NCBI RefSeq assembly: GCF_038396755.1
Contig: NZ_CP149822.1
Span: 4,246,001 to 4,310,000 of the forward strand
Direction of reading: 5' to 3'
DNA length: 64,000 bases
Source of the DNA: Chitinophaga pollutisoli
GTDB lineage: Bacteria; Bacteroidota; Bacteroidia; Chitinophagales; Chitinophagaceae
A program made the translations under genes and the position numbers. Positions 29,725-38,733 of this stretch are shown here, one piece after another (the stretch's first letter is position 1; every line of letters starts with the position of its first letter). The notes beneath the pieces are model-generated. The model did not search any database and was not told the DNA's origin. It saw only the letters and a program-made list of their open reading frames with translations.

Positions 29725-30675
29725 ATGAATCCATCGGTAAAAATCTTCACGGGTAACAGTAATCCCGCTCTGGCCGAGCGCATCGCCGCCAGATATGGAA
29801 ACGGTCTGGGTAAAGTGAATATCCAGAAATTCAGTGACGGTGAATTCCAGCCGGTTTTCCTGGAAAGCATCCGTGGCGATTATGTTTTCCTGGTACAGGG
29901 CACCAACGCCCCGTCGGACAATCTCATGGAGCTCCTGCTCATGATCGATGCCGCCAAGCGCGCCTCAGCCGGGTACATCACGGCTGTTATCCCGTATTTC
30001 GGGTTTGCCCGGCAAGACCGGAAAGACAAGCCCCGGGTAGCCATCGGTTCCAAACTGATCGCAAACCTGCTCACCGCCGCAGGGGCTAACAGGGTGATTA
30101 CCATGGATTTGCATGCCCCCCAGATCCAGGGCTTCTTCGATATACCCGTGGATCACCTCGACAGCTCCGCGATTTTTATACCTTATATAGAGAATCTCAA
30201 GCTGAAAAACCTTACCTTTGCGTCCCCTGACGTGGGTTCAACCACCCGGGTGCGCGAAGTGGCCAGCTACTTCAACGCCGAAATGGTGATCTGCGACAAG
30301 CACCGCAAACGTGCCAACGAGATCGCTTCCATGGTGGTGATCGGGGATGTAGCCGATAAGGACATCGTCCTGATCGACGACATCTGCGACACGGCAGGCA
30401 CCCTCACCAAGTCGGCCGCCCTCCTGAAAGAGAAAGGGGCCCGTAGCGTTAGGGCGTTTTGTACCCACCCCGTGTTCAGCGGCAAAGCGTACGAAAACAT
30501 CGAGAACTCCGTCCTGGAAGAACTGGTGGTTTGCGATACCATCCCGCTCAGACAGGAAAGCGCGAAAATCAAAGTGATCAGCGTGGCGGAACTTTTCGCA
30601 GTTGCTATCCGCAACATGTACGAAAACAAATCCATCACCAGCCTGTTCGTTCACAGCCAACGCCGGCTGTCTTAA
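29725..30675 (+). CDS. prs: Ribose-phosphate pyrophosphokinase
   Basis: Makes PRPP from ribose 5-phosphate and ATP for nucleotide, His and Trp synthesis. The 316-residue protein has 'IFTGNSNPALAERIA', 'FSDGEFQPVFLESIRG', the ATP-loop 'YFGFARQDRKDKPR', 'ITMDLHAPQIQGFFDIPVDH' and the PRPP-binding loop 'DKDIVLIDDICDTAGTL'. Start was set at the ATG 29725. It is followed 36 bases later by the L25 gene, a linkage seen in many bacteria. Confidence 0.96.
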   Translation: MNPSVKIFTGNSNPALAERIAARYGNGLGKVNIQKFSDGEFQPVFLESIRGDYVFLVQGTNAPSDNLMELLLMIDAAKRASAGYITAVIPYFGFARQDRKDKPRVAIGSKLIANLLTAAGANRVITMDLHAPQIQGFFDIPVDHLDSSAIFIPYIENLKLKNLTFASPDVGSTTRVREVASYFNAEMVICDKHRKRANEIASMVVIGDVADKDIVLIDDICDTAGTLTKSAALLKEKGARSVRAFCTHPVFSGKAYENIENSVLEELVVCDTIPLRQESAKIKVISVAELFAVAIRNMYENKSITSLFVHSQRRLS

Positions 30676-30711
30676 CCAAGTGTATTTTTTTACATCATAA
30701 ATGTTTAAACA

Positions 30712-31302
30712 ATGAAAACAATAACCATCGAAGGACAACTCAGAAGCGAATTCGGCAAAAAAGCCACCCGCCTTCTCCGTTCTGAGGAAAAAGTGCCTTG
30801 CGTTATTTATGGGGGTGCAGAAATCGTTGCTTTTTCCGCTCCGGCTACTGCCTTTAAAAACCTGGTGTACACACCCGATTTCCAGATTGCTGAAATCAAA
30901 CTGGAAGGTAAAACCTACCGCGCGATCCTGAAAGATCTGCAATTCGACACCGTAACCGACGAGCTCACCCACATCGACTTCCTCGAACTCGTGGAAGACA
31001 AAAAAGTAGTGGCTTCCCTGCCCCTGCGCGTTGTTGGCCAGTCCGTAGGCGTAAAAGCCGGTGGTAAACTGGTAGTGAAACTAAAAACCCTGAAAGTGAA
31101 AGCGCTTCCGAAAGACCTTCGCGAAAACCTGGAACTGGACGTAACCAACCTCAACCTGAACGAAAACCTCCGTGTAGAAGACGTGAAGGCTGATGGTATT
31201 GAACTCCTCAACTCTCCCCGCATCCCTGTTGCTTCCGTGGTAATGACCCGTCAGCTGAAACAGGAAGAAGCTGCTGCCGAGAAGGAGGCCAAGAAGAAAT
31301 AA
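30712..31302 (+). CDS. rplY: 50S ribosomal protein L25 (CTC type)
   Basis: The 196-residue protein combines the 5S rRNA-binding L25 domain (residues 1-90: 'MKTITIEGQLRSEFGKKATR', 'VPCVIYGG') with the C-terminal TL5/CTC beta domain ('LPLRVVGQSVGVKAGGKLVV', 'LPKDLRENLELDVTNL'), ending in a Lys/Glu-rich tail. This long form is usual outside the enterobacteria. It lies between prs and pth, and a terminator follows. Confidence 0.94.
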   Translation: MKTITIEGQLRSEFGKKATRLLRSEEKVPCVIYGGAEIVAFSAPATAFKNLVYTPDFQIAEIKLEGKTYRAILKDLQFDTVTDELTHIDFLELVEDKKVVASLPLRVVGQSVGVKAGGKLVVKLKTLKVKALPKDLRENLELDVTNLNLNENLRVEDVKADGIELLNSPRIPVASVVMTRQLKQEEAAAEKEAKKK

Positions 31303-31322
31303 ATTGGCAAAATATTTATATC

Positions 31323-31360
31323 AAAAAGCCCGGCAGAATATCGGCCGGGCTTTTTATTTT
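31323..31360 (+). terminator. Terminator after rplY
   Basis: GCCCGGC at 31328-31334 pairs with GCCGGGC at 31344-31350, extended by A and T runs on either side, then TTTTTATTTTT. Confidence 0.85.
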
Positions 31361-31402
31361 TGGCATCCCGTTTTTGCGGGACATGATTGAAAGCCTGCCA
31401 AT

Positions 31403-31978
31403 ATGAAATATTTGATCGTAGGATTGGGAAACATCGGTCCGGAATACCATCACACCCGGCACAACATCGGATTCGATGTGGCGGACGCTTTTGCCGCCAA
31501 ACACCAGACCGCCTTCCGCAGCGACCGCCTCGCCGATGTGGCGGAAGTGCGCTGGAAAGGGAAAACTTTCGTGGTCATCAAGCCTACTACCTACATGAAC
31601 CTCAGCGGCCGCGCCGTGAAGTACTGGATGGACAAGGAAAAAATCCCTGTCGAAAACGTACTCGTGATCGTCGACGAACTCGCATTGCCCATCGAAGCCA
31701 TCCGCCTCCGCCCTGGTGGCAGCGATGCCGGCCACAACGGCCTGAAAAGCATCCAGGAAAGCATCGGCACCAACCAATATCCCCGCCTCCGCTTCGGCAT
31801 CGGCAACGATTTCCCGAAAGGCAGGCAAGTGGATTATGTGCTCGGTAAATGGTCGGCCAAAGAAGAGCCCTGCATTCAGCAGAAAACCGATAAGTGCGTT
31901 GAAATCGTGGAAAGTTTTGCCACAATCGGGTTACAACGCTCCATGAACAATTATAACAACCTTACTTTTCCATTATAG
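31403..31978 (+). CDS. pth: Peptidyl-tRNA hydrolase
   Basis: Releases peptidyl groups from prematurely dropped tRNAs. The 191-residue protein has the signature 'VGLGNIGPEYHHTRHNIGF' with the catalytic His, 'KPTTYMNLSGRAV' and 'RPGGSDAGHNGLKSI'. The usual 'D-D-x-D' run before it is read as 'VDELALP', a modest variation. Start is the ATG 42 bases after the rplY terminator region. Confidence 0.95.
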   Translation: MKYLIVGLGNIGPEYHHTRHNIGFDVADAFAAKHQTAFRSDRLADVAEVRWKGKTFVVIKPTTYMNLSGRAVKYWMDKEKIPVENVLVIVDELALPIEAIRLRPGGSDAGHNGLKSIQESIGTNQYPRLRFGIGNDFPKGRQVDYVLGKWSAKEEPCIQQKTDKCVEIVESFATIGLQRSMNNYNNLTFPL

Positions 31979-32174
31979 AAATGTAAATTGTATATTTCAT
32001 GCCGAAAGGTGCCCCTACCTTAACCGCTATAGGTCATGATCCGTGTACCACTGATCGTTATATCAACCGGCATATTTTTTCCCAACATCCGGATGATAGT
32101 ACGCACAGTGGGCAATGTATTGTGGGCTATGGGTCAAACCATAGGCTTTATTAACCTTACAAAATACACGCATT

Positions 32175-32786
32175 ATGAAAATTATCTGCGTTGGAAGAAA
32201 CTATGCCAAACATGCAGAAGAATTGAAGAACGAAGTGCCCTCCGAACCCGTGATTTTCATGAAACCCAAAAATGCCCTGCTGCAAAACAACCATCCCTTC
32301 TATTATCCGGAATTCACGGATAAACTGCATTATGAGTGCGAGCTGGTGCTGCGGATTTCTAAAAACGGGAAACACATCCAGGAAAGATTTGCCAATAAAT
32401 ATTATGACCAGATCTCAGTTGGCATCGACTTCACCGCGCGCGACCTGCAGGAAACGCAAAAAGCCAAAGGCCTCCCCTGGGAAATCGCCAAGTCCTTCGA
32501 TAATTCCGCCGTTGTCGGCAAGTTTATTCCCATTACGGAAACCATGGACCTGAAAGACACCAACTTCTGTCTTTACAAAAACAAAGAAATCGTACAGCAA
32601 GGCAACACCGCTGATCTGCTGTTCACTTTCGACAAACTGATCGCCTACATTTCCCGCTTCTTCACCCTCAACATCGGCGACCTCGTCTTCACCGGCACCC
32701 CCGAAGGCGTGGGCCCCGTCGAAATAGGAGATACCCTCGAAGCATTTATTGAAAACGACAGCCTGTTGGAATTCATGGTAAAATAA
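32175..32786 (+). CDS. Fumarylacetoacetate hydrolase family protein
   Basis: A 203-residue enzyme of the FAH superfamily, which includes acylpyruvases and oxaloacetate/fumarylpyruvate hydrolases. It begins 'MKIICVGRNYAKHAEELKNE', and contains the metal-ligand acidic residues in 'LHYECELVLRIS' and 'VGIDFTARDLQETQ', then 'VFTGTPEGVGPV' near the end. Length and pattern fit the short FahD1/YcgM-like group; substrate is not determined. The 196 bases upstream hold no recognisable gene. Confidence 0.9.
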   Translation: MKIICVGRNYAKHAEELKNEVPSEPVIFMKPKNALLQNNHPFYYPEFTDKLHYECELVLRISKNGKHIQERFANKYYDQISVGIDFTARDLQETQKAKGLPWEIAKSFDNSAVVGKFIPITETMDLKDTNFCLYKNKEIVQQGNTADLLFTFDKLIAYISRFFTLNIGDLVFTGTPEGVGPVEIGDTLEAFIENDSLLEFMVK

Positions 32787-32823
32787 CCGCATCCCGTTCA
32801 CCGGTCCGCCAGACTAAAAAAGT

Positions 32824-32871
32824 AAAAATTAAAAAGTTAAAAGAGTACGGGCTTTTTCCTTTTTAATTTTT
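32824..32871. terminator. AT-rich inverted repeat between convergent genes
   Basis: AAAAATTAAAAAG at 32824-32836 is the reverse complement of CTTTTTAATTTTT at 32859-32871. It sits between the stops of the FAH-family gene and the marR gene and could end transcription in both directions, although the stem is all A-T. Confidence 0.45.
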
Positions 32872-32875
32872 TCTT

Positions 32876-33316
32876 TTACGGGATGTTCGAATAAATCACA
32901 TCCAAAATCCGCGTCATCTCCTGGAAATCCCCCTCCGTGAGATTCTTCCAGCCGATCTCACGCATCTCCAATACCAAAGGCCGCACCTCCCGGTACTTGT
33001 TCACCCCCTCGGGCGTTAATTGCAAAAATACCTTCCGCCGGTCGTCCGTCGACCCCTGGCGCTCCACCAACACTTTCCGCACCAATAACTCGATAATCCG
33101 CGAAACCGTTGTGATATCCTTGGAAGTTAGTCGCGCTAACTCATTGTGCGTGATTCGTTTATGTTTGTACAGGTTCTCAATCAGCAACCACTGGTCCACC
33201 GTAATGTCCAACCCCCGGGCATCGAAACTCTTCTGCCAGTAATTCTTTATTTTTTTTAATGTGGCATCCAGCTTAAAAAAAGACGGATTACTCACGAAAG
33301 ATTCATGCATAATCAT
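32876..33316 (-). CDS. MarR-family transcriptional regulator
   Basis: A 146-residue winged-helix repressor. The DNA-binding part is 'ITHNELARLTSKDITTVSRI' followed by 'LLVRKVLVERQGSTDDRRKV' with the conserved Asp-Arg-Arg of the wing, and 'QLTPEGVNKYREV' after it. MarR dimers usually bind palindromes and respond to phenolic or oxidative signals. It is divergent from the 2-oxoacid dehydrogenase gene with only 24 bases between start codons, so it probably controls that gene and itself. Confidence 0.9.
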   Translation of the reverse strand: MIMHESFVSNPSFFKLDATLKKIKNYWQKSFDARGLDITVDQWLLIENLYKHKRITHNELARLTSKDITTVSRIIELLVRKVLVERQGSTDDRRKVFLQLTPEGVNKYREVRPLVLEMREIGWKNLTEGDFQEMTRILDVIYSNIP

Positions 33317-33326
33317 TAATTTGCAG

Positions 33327-33350
33327 TAGCAATAGTTGCTATGGCAACTA
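33327..33350. promoter_or_regulatory. Overlapping palindromes, probable MarR operator
   Basis: TAGCAA-TAG-TTGCTA at 33327-33341 overlaps TAGTTGC-TATG-GCAACTA at 33333-33350; both arms are perfect. They lie in the 24-base divergent gap and cover the ATG at 33341 of the dehydrogenase gene. A TAATTTG box just upstream (33317-33323) is close to the -7 consensus, so a bound regulator would block the transcription start. Confidence 0.65.
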
Positions 33351-35470
33351 TCTGTAATAACCGGCCATTATCACCAAAACAATCTTACGTGGTTAAAGAT
33401 AACATAAGCGTTCCTGTTTTGAAAGCCACCATCACGCACCGCGAGACCGACCCCGCCTTCCAGGCGCTCCTCCGCAAAGCGTATGGCCTTATGTGCACCG
33501 CGCGGCGCATGGCAGATCAATACGAAGCCAACCGCCCCATCTGCAAATACGTGCATTCCACCTCCGCCGGCCACGAAGCCATCCAGATCGCAGCAGGCCT
33601 CCAGCTTAAACCCTGCGATTACGTCAGTCCTTATTACCGCGACGACGCCATGATGCTCGCTCTCGGTTTTTCTCCCTACACCCTCATGCTCCAACTCCTC
33701 GCCAAAGGCGGGGACCCCTTCAGCGGCGGCCGCTCCTACTACTGCCACCCGAGCTCCCGCGATACCGATAAACCCATCATACCCCACCAAAGCAGCGCCA
33801 CCGGCATGCAGGTGATTCCCACCACCGGCATGGCCCAGGGCGTCCAATACCTCGAAAACGCCGGCCTCCTGGCCGATGATGAGAAACCCGTGGTCCTCTG
33901 TTCCCTGGGCGATGGCAGCGTCACCGAAGGCGAAGTCAGCGAAGCGTTCCAATTCGCCGCGCTCAAACAGCTGCCCGTTATTTTCCTCGTGCAGGACAAC
34001 GACTGGGGCATCAGCGTCAGCGCCGCCGAAGCCCGCGCCATGGACGCCTACGAATACGCCGCCGGGTTCAAGGGCCTGGAACGCATCCGGGTTGATGGCG
34101 CCGATTTCGAAGCCAGCTACCGTGCCATGGAATCTGCCATCGCATTCGTTCGCGCCGAGCGCAAGCCCATCCTCGTGCATGCCACCGTGCCGCTCCTCGG
34201 GCACCATACCTCCGGCGTCCGCCGGGAATGGTACCGCACGCCCGAAGACCTGGCCCGCCATCAGCAACGCGATCCGTTGCCGCGCCTGCGCAGCCAGATC
34301 GGCAGCATCATCGAAGCCACCGACATCGAACTGGACGCGCAACGCGGGGTGGAAGAAGCTTTTGCCGCGGCAGTGGCCAGCCCCGACCCGGATATTACCA
34401 CTGTCCGCGACCACGTATTCGCGCCCACGCCCGTTACGGAAGAAGCCGGCGAGCGCCAGCCCGCAGGCGGCAGTAAAGTGGTGATGGTAGACGCGGCCCT
34501 GCACGCCATCGAGGAAATCATGGCCGCTTACCCCGAGGCGATACTTTTCGGGCAGGACGTGGGGCGCAGGCTGGGAGGGGTTTTCCGCGAAGCCGCCACG
34601 CTGGCCGAGAAATTCGGTGACGAGCGCGTGTACAACACCGCCATCCAGGAAGCTTATATTATCGGCAGCACGGCCGGGCTTTCCGCCACCGGCGTGAAAC
34701 CCATCGTGGAAGTGCAGTTCGCCGACTACATATATCCGGGTTTCAACCAGCTGGTAACCGAGCTGTCGAAAAGCTGTTATTTGTCTTGCGGGAAATTCCC
34801 CGTGCAATCGCTCATCCGCGTGCCCATCGGGGCTTACGGCGGAGGGGGACCTTACCACTCCGGCAGCGTGGAAAGCACACTGCTCACCATCAAAGGCATC
34901 AAAGTCGTATATCCCTCGAATGCGGCGGATCTGAAGGGACTGATGAAAGCCGCCTTCCTGGACCCCAACCCGGTGGTGATGCTGGAACACAAAGGGCTCT
35001 ACTGGTGCAAGGTGCCGGGCACGCAGGACGCGATGACCATCGAGCCTTCGGACGATTACATCCTGCCGCTCGGCAAAGGCCGCACCGTACAGGAAAGTGA
35101 AGAAGGGATGACGATTATCACCTACGGCATGGGCGTGTATTGGGCAAAAGCCGCTGCAGCCCACTTTCCCGGGAAAGTGGAGATCATCGACCTGCGCACG
35201 TTGTTCCCGCTGGATGAAGAGCTGGTATTCGCTTCCGTGAAAAAGCTGGGCAAATGCCTGGTGTTGACGGAAGAGCAGCTCGGCAATTCCTTCGCGGAAT
35301 CCCTGGCGGCAAGGATCTCCCGGCAATGCTTTCGCTATCTTGACGCACCCGTTTTCACTTTCGGCGCACTCGACCTGCCGGCGGTTCCCCTCAATATGGA
35401 CCTGGAAAAACAAATGCTGCCCACGGCGGAAAAAGTCACGGCCCAGATCCGCGACATCCTCGCTTACTGA
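33341..35470 (+). CDS. Fused E1 alpha/beta 2-oxoacid (branched-chain type) dehydrogenase
   Basis: A 709-residue thiamine-diphosphate enzyme carrying both E1 subunits. Residues about 25-370 are the alpha part with 'STSAGHEAIQIAAGLQL', 'GMAQGVQYLE' and the ThDP motif 'GDGSVTEGEVSEAF' ending in 'LVQDND'. Residues about 385-709 are the beta part with 'LFGQDVGRRLGGVFREA', 'NTAIQEAYIIGSTAGLSATG' and 'YGGGGPYHSGSVESTL'. It catalyses the first decarboxylation step of a 2-oxoacid dehydrogenase complex; branched-chain oxoacids are the likely substrate. No E2 or E3 gene is adjacent. Control by the divergent MarR is inferred. Confidence 0.9.
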   Translation: MATICNNRPLSPKQSYVVKDNISVPVLKATITHRETDPAFQALLRKAYGLMCTARRMADQYEANRPICKYVHSTSAGHEAIQIAAGLQLKPCDYVSPYYRDDAMMLALGFSPYTLMLQLLAKGGDPFSGGRSYYCHPSSRDTDKPIIPHQSSATGMQVIPTTGMAQGVQYLENAGLLADDEKPVVLCSLGDGSVTEGEVSEAFQFAALKQLPVIFLVQDNDWGISVSAAEARAMDAYEYAAGFKGLERIRVDGADFEASYRAMESAIAFVRAERKPILVHATVPLLGHHTSGVRREWYRTPEDLARHQQRDPLPRLRSQIGSIIEATDIELDAQRGVEEAFAAAVASPDPDITTVRDHVFAPTPVTEEAGERQPAGGSKVVMVDAALHAIEEIMAAYPEAILFGQDVGRRLGGVFREAATLAEKFGDERVYNTAIQEAYIIGSTAGLSATGVKPIVEVQFADYIYPGFNQLVTELSKSCYLSCGKFPVQSLIRVPIGAYGGGGPYHSGSVESTLLTIKGIKVVYPSNAADLKGLMKAAFLDPNPVVMLEHKGLYWCKVPGTQDAMTIEPSDDYILPLGKGRTVQESEEGMTIITYGMGVYWAKAAAAHFPGKVEIIDLRTLFPLDEELVFASVKKLGKCLVLTEEQLGNSFAESLAARISRQCFRYLDAPVFTFGALDLPAVPLNMDLEKQMLPTAEKVTAQIRDILAY

Positions 35471-35490
35471 TTTTCATTTACGGGAAATAG

Positions 35491-35518
35491 AAAAAGGAGG
35501 TGGGAGCCTCCTTTTTCA
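35491..35518 (+). terminator. Terminator after the E1 fusion gene
   Basis: AAAAAGGAGG at 35491-35500 pairs with CCTCCTTTTT at 35507-35516, loop TGGGAG. The A-run on the left also allows function for the convergent permease gene. Confidence 0.85.
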
Positions 35519-35541
35519 TGTCAAACATCTTCGCTGAACTA

Positions 35542-37920
35542 TTATTCCGTTTTAAGGCTAACCGCCGGGTTCATGAGCGCCGCGCGGATAGAAGAATAAC
35601 CCACGGTGAGCAAGGTGATGGCGGCGCACAGCGCAACCGTGATGCCGTAAATGCCGGGCCCGACGCCGATCCGGTATTGAAACCCTTCGAGCCAGCTGTT
35701 CATCAGCCACCAGGATAACGGCGCCGATAGTACGAATCCTGCGACGAGCATGATCGTAAACTCGCGCCCGAAAAGCCAGATAACTGAAGGCACACTGGCG
35801 CCCAGTACTTTCCTGACACCGATTTCCTTCTTTTTCTGCTCCGCCATGAAACTGATCAGCCCATACAATCCCAGGCAACCGATCAGCACGGCCACGAGCG
35901 CGAATATTTCCACCAGTTGCTTCAACAGCGTTTCCGCTTCGTACATCGCGGCAATGTCCTGGTCGAGGAAGCGGTGATTGTAGAGGTAATCCGGAAATGT
36001 TTCGCTCCATATTTTTTCAATGGCAGGCATCAGCGCGGCGGATTGCTGCATATTGATACGAATGGCCAGCTCGCTGAAACGCCTGATATCGGAATGGAGG
36101 GACAGTGGCTGGAGGTTGGTATGAAAGCTGCGGTTATGGAAATCCTTGAAAACCCCGCGCACGACGGTCCTGACGTTATTGACGCGGATCGTTTGGCCGA
36201 TGATGGCCTCCGCCGAAGCGACATTCAGTTTCTTCACCAGCATTTCATTGACCAGCATGCCATTTACCGTATCTGATGCGGGCAGGTTCGCGCCGGCAAC
36301 CAGTTGAATGCCGAAAGTTTCCAGGTAGTGATCGTCTGCATACTTGATCGCCACCTGGAAATCTTCATCTTTTTCACGGCCGTCCATGCGCATGGAAGTG
36401 GCCATGTTGGTGGCGGACAGGGGCGCGGCATGGCAAAAGCTGGCAGTTTCCACACCGGCCAGCTGCGTGATGCGTTGGCGTAACGTATGCAAAGTGGAGG
36501 CGTTTTTTTCCGGGATCCTGAGCAGCAGGATGCCGTTTTTATGCAGGTAGCCGTCGGTGTTCATGGAAAAATGCATTTGCCGGGAGATGACGAGCGCACC
36601 CACGATCATGACTTGCATGATGGCAAACTGCAGCACGATCAGGGTTTTGCGGATGGAAACGCCTTTGTTTCCCTGTGGCCTCGTTTGCGCGCGCATCCCT
36701 TTCACCGGATTGAGGCGGGCTTGTTTCACGCCGGGATAGTAACCGGCCAGGAGCATAACGGCCAACAGCAATATTATAGCCACGCCAGCCAGCAGGATGA
36801 TCGTTTGGCTGTTGAGGGGGATGTCTGTAAAAAGGGTTTTATTGAGTTGGGGCAGGGAGAGGGATACAATGACGGATGCGGTGATTACCGCAGCTGCCAC
36901 CAACAAAAAGGTTTCGGAAAGGAACTGGCCGAAGATCTGCCAACGCGTGCTCCCCAGCGCTTTGCGCACACCGATCTCGCGCGAGCGACTGAGCGATTGG
37001 GCGGTGGAAAGGTTGATGAAATTGATGCAGGCTGTGAAAACGAGGAATGCTCCCATCCAACCCAGCGACCAAAGGTATTTCTTCTGGATGGTGCCGCTGA
37101 ACCGCGTATCGAAGTGCAGATCGCGGAGGGGAAGCATGATGAAGAACATAAGGCCGCGGTCTTCCGGATTATTTTTGGCGATCACTTCCGGCAGGGCGTT
37201 GGCAGGGAGGCGGGCGTTGACGCCGGGCTTGAGCTTAATGAAGCACTGGATGCTGCTGGAAATGCCGCCCCATATGCTATCGCTGGCCAGGAACGCATTG
37301 TAGTCTTTGAATGTGGAATAGGAGAGGAAAATATCGAACCGGTGATCGGAGTTTTTAGGAATGTTTTTGGCGATGGCTTTGACGGTATATACGCCGTTGG
37401 CCGTAGTGAATTGTTTGCCGACGGCATGCTGTCCGGGAAAGAAGCGTGCGGCCGTTTCTTCGGTGATGATGGCGCCGTAAGGCTCGCCCAGTGCGGAAGC
37501 CGGCGTGCCGGAAACCATCGGGAGATGGAGGATGTTAAAATAGGCAGGCTCGGTGAAAACGGAGCGGGCGTCGAATTTTTTACGGTCGTTGCCTTCGCCG
37601 ATGGTCACGAGCGGCTCGGTGACTTCGGCGCGCATGGCTACATTCTCGAAATATGGATAATCGTTCCGGAGAGCTTTGCCGAGCGGCTGGGGAACGCCGG
37701 TATTGAAGCCCTCGACCCCGCCGTAAGTGGTGCGGGAGCTGATGCGGTAGATGCGATCGCTGCCGGGATGGAAATTATCGAACCGAAGATGGTAGTTGAT
37801 AAACAGGAATAGCAGGATGGCGCAGGCGAGGCTGGCGCCGAGCCCGGCAATATTGATAATTGCGTAGGACTTGTTGTTTTTCAGGCGCCGCCAGGCAGTA
37901 ACTAACTGGATTTTCCACAT
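35542..37920 (-). CDS. FtsX/MacB-type ABC transporter permease
   Basis: A 792-residue Bacteroidota permease with two FtsX-like halves. Each half has a periplasmic MacB-type domain after an N-terminal membrane helix ('IINIAGLGASLACAILLFLF' at residues 20-40) and three C-terminal helices; the core motif 'FTACINFINLSTAQSLSRSREIGVRKALG' (quoted across two parts) recurs as 'EQKKKEIGVRKVLGASVPS'. Such proteins export or sense lipoproteins, macrolides or peptides together with a separate LolD-like ATPase; none is adjacent. No frameshift is visible over the long frame. Confidence 0.9.
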   Translation of the reverse strand: MWKIQLVTAWRRLKNNKSYAIINIAGLGASLACAILLFLFINYHLRFDNFHPGSDRIYRISSRTTYGGVEGFNTGVPQPLGKALRNDYPYFENVAMRAEVTEPLVTIGEGNDRKKFDARSVFTEPAYFNILHLPMVSGTPASALGEPYGAIITEETAARFFPGQHAVGKQFTTANGVYTVKAIAKNIPKNSDHRFDIFLSYSTFKDYNAFLASDSIWGGISSSIQCFIKLKPGVNARLPANALPEVIAKNNPEDRGLMFFIMLPLRDLHFDTRFSGTIQKKYLWSLGWMGAFLVFTACINFINLSTAQSLSRSREIGVRKALGSTRWQIFGQFLSETFLLVAAAVITASVIVSLSLPQLNKTLFTDIPLNSQTIILLAGVAIILLLAVMLLAGYYPGVKQARLNPVKGMRAQTRPQGNKGVSIRKTLIVLQFAIMQVMIVGALVISRQMHFSMNTDGYLHKNGILLLRIPEKNASTLHTLRQRITQLAGVETASFCHAAPLSATNMATSMRMDGREKDEDFQVAIKYADDHYLETFGIQLVAGANLPASDTVNGMLVNEMLVKKLNVASAEAIIGQTIRVNNVRTVVRGVFKDFHNRSFHTNLQPLSLHSDIRRFSELAIRINMQQSAALMPAIEKIWSETFPDYLYNHRFLDQDIAAMYEAETLLKQLVEIFALVAVLIGCLGLYGLISFMAEQKKKEIGVRKVLGASVPSVIWLFGREFTIMLVAGFVLSAPLSWWLMNSWLEGFQYRIGVGPGIYGITVALCAAITLLTVGYSSIRAALMNPAVSLKTE

Positions 37921-38060
37921 ACGTTGACGAATATGAGGATGTGCTACGACATAAAAAAGGCCAATTTGTTTATATATTGATTTTCAACTGGTTGGTGGAT
38001 GAAGGTTGTCCGGAATGGCACAGGCGGATGTCCGGAAACGGACAGGTAGGGGAAAAGAAA

Positions 38061-38082
38061 AAGGAGGCGCGGGGGCCTCCTT
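38061..38082 (-). terminator. Terminator after the SWIB gene
   Basis: AAGGAGGC at 38061-38068 pairs with GCCTCCTT at 38075-38082. Read on the minus strand, the hairpin is followed by a T-rich run (CTTTTTCTTTTCC), downstream of the gene at 38106-38480. Confidence 0.75.
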
Positions 38083-38105
38083 ATTCCAAATGCTTTGCAG
38101 CAGGA

Positions 38106-38480
38106 TTATTTGAGATGCTTGTTCACGATACCAGCCAGTTCAAACATGGATACCTGCTTTTTGCCATCAAAAATGGTTTGCAGTTTGGCATCGGCATTGA
38201 TCATGCGTTTGTTTTTCGAGTCCTGCAGATCATTTTTCTTGATGTACTCCCAGATCTTTTTGGTGGCTTCAGTTCTGGGGAGTGCTGTGCTGCCGATAAC
38301 GGCGGCGAGGTCTGCACTCGGGGTCAGCGGGGCCATGAAAGCCGCATTAGGTTTGCGGGCAGTTTTGGCGGCAGCCTTTTTGGGTGCAGCTGCTTTGGCA
38401 GCGGCTTTCTTGGGGGCGGCGGCTTTTGCCGTTGTGCTGGTTGCGGCCTTCTTTGCGGGCTGCTTCACCGATTTTGCCAT
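38106..38480 (-). CDS. SWIB/MDM2-domain protein with histone H1-like tail
   Basis: A 124-residue protein in two parts. Residues 1-45 are a Lys/Ala/Pro-rich tail ('APKKAAAKAAAPKKAAAKTA') like histone H1 C-termini. Residues 48-124 form a SWIB domain: 'LTPSADLAAVIGSTALPRTE', 'KKIWEYIKKNDLQDSKNKR' and 'INADAKLQTIF'. SWIB domains occur in eukaryotic chromatin remodellers and in chlamydial and Bacteroidota proteins. A role as nucleoid-associated protein is plausible but not shown. Confidence 0.92.
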   Translation of the reverse strand: MAKSVKQPAKKAATSTTAKAAAPKKAAAKAAAPKKAAAKTARKPNAAFMAPLTPSADLAAVIGSTALPRTEATKKIWEYIKKNDLQDSKNKRMINADAKLQTIFDGKKQVSMFELAGIVNKHLK

Positions 38481-38682
38481 GATACGCGATATTTAATGTG
38501 GTTAAAAAGGATTTGATAGCACTAATATAAACAGTCCAATCCTATCCTGGTTCACCTATTTCCATCAAAATCATGCCATTCCCCCCTGAAAAGCGAAATT
38601 TTTTGCCGGGAAGGCCTTTTTGCGGTTTGAAAATTGCAATTTTTGGATTCCTAAGCGTAAAACCCCTCCCGCCCAGGCGCCT

Positions 38683-38690
38683 TAACTTTG
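38683..38690 (+). promoter_or_regulatory. -7 promoter box before the SDR gene
   Basis: TAACTTTG matches TAnnTTTG, 43 bases before the ATG at 38734. No -33 element at standard spacing is obvious. Confidence 0.45.
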
Positions 38691-38733
38691 CATCAGTTCC
38701 TCCAACAGAACCATCACCTTTAACTGAAAATCA

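Noticed and set aside
32036..32323. A 95-codon frame before the FAH-family gene
   Set aside because: It runs into the FAH-family gene in another frame and shows no protein-like pattern; the FAH start at 32175 is well supported.
36487..37812. A 441-codon rightward frame inside the permease gene
   Set aside because: Permease motifs are clear on the other strand; the opposite frame is a composition effect of a long GC-rich gene.
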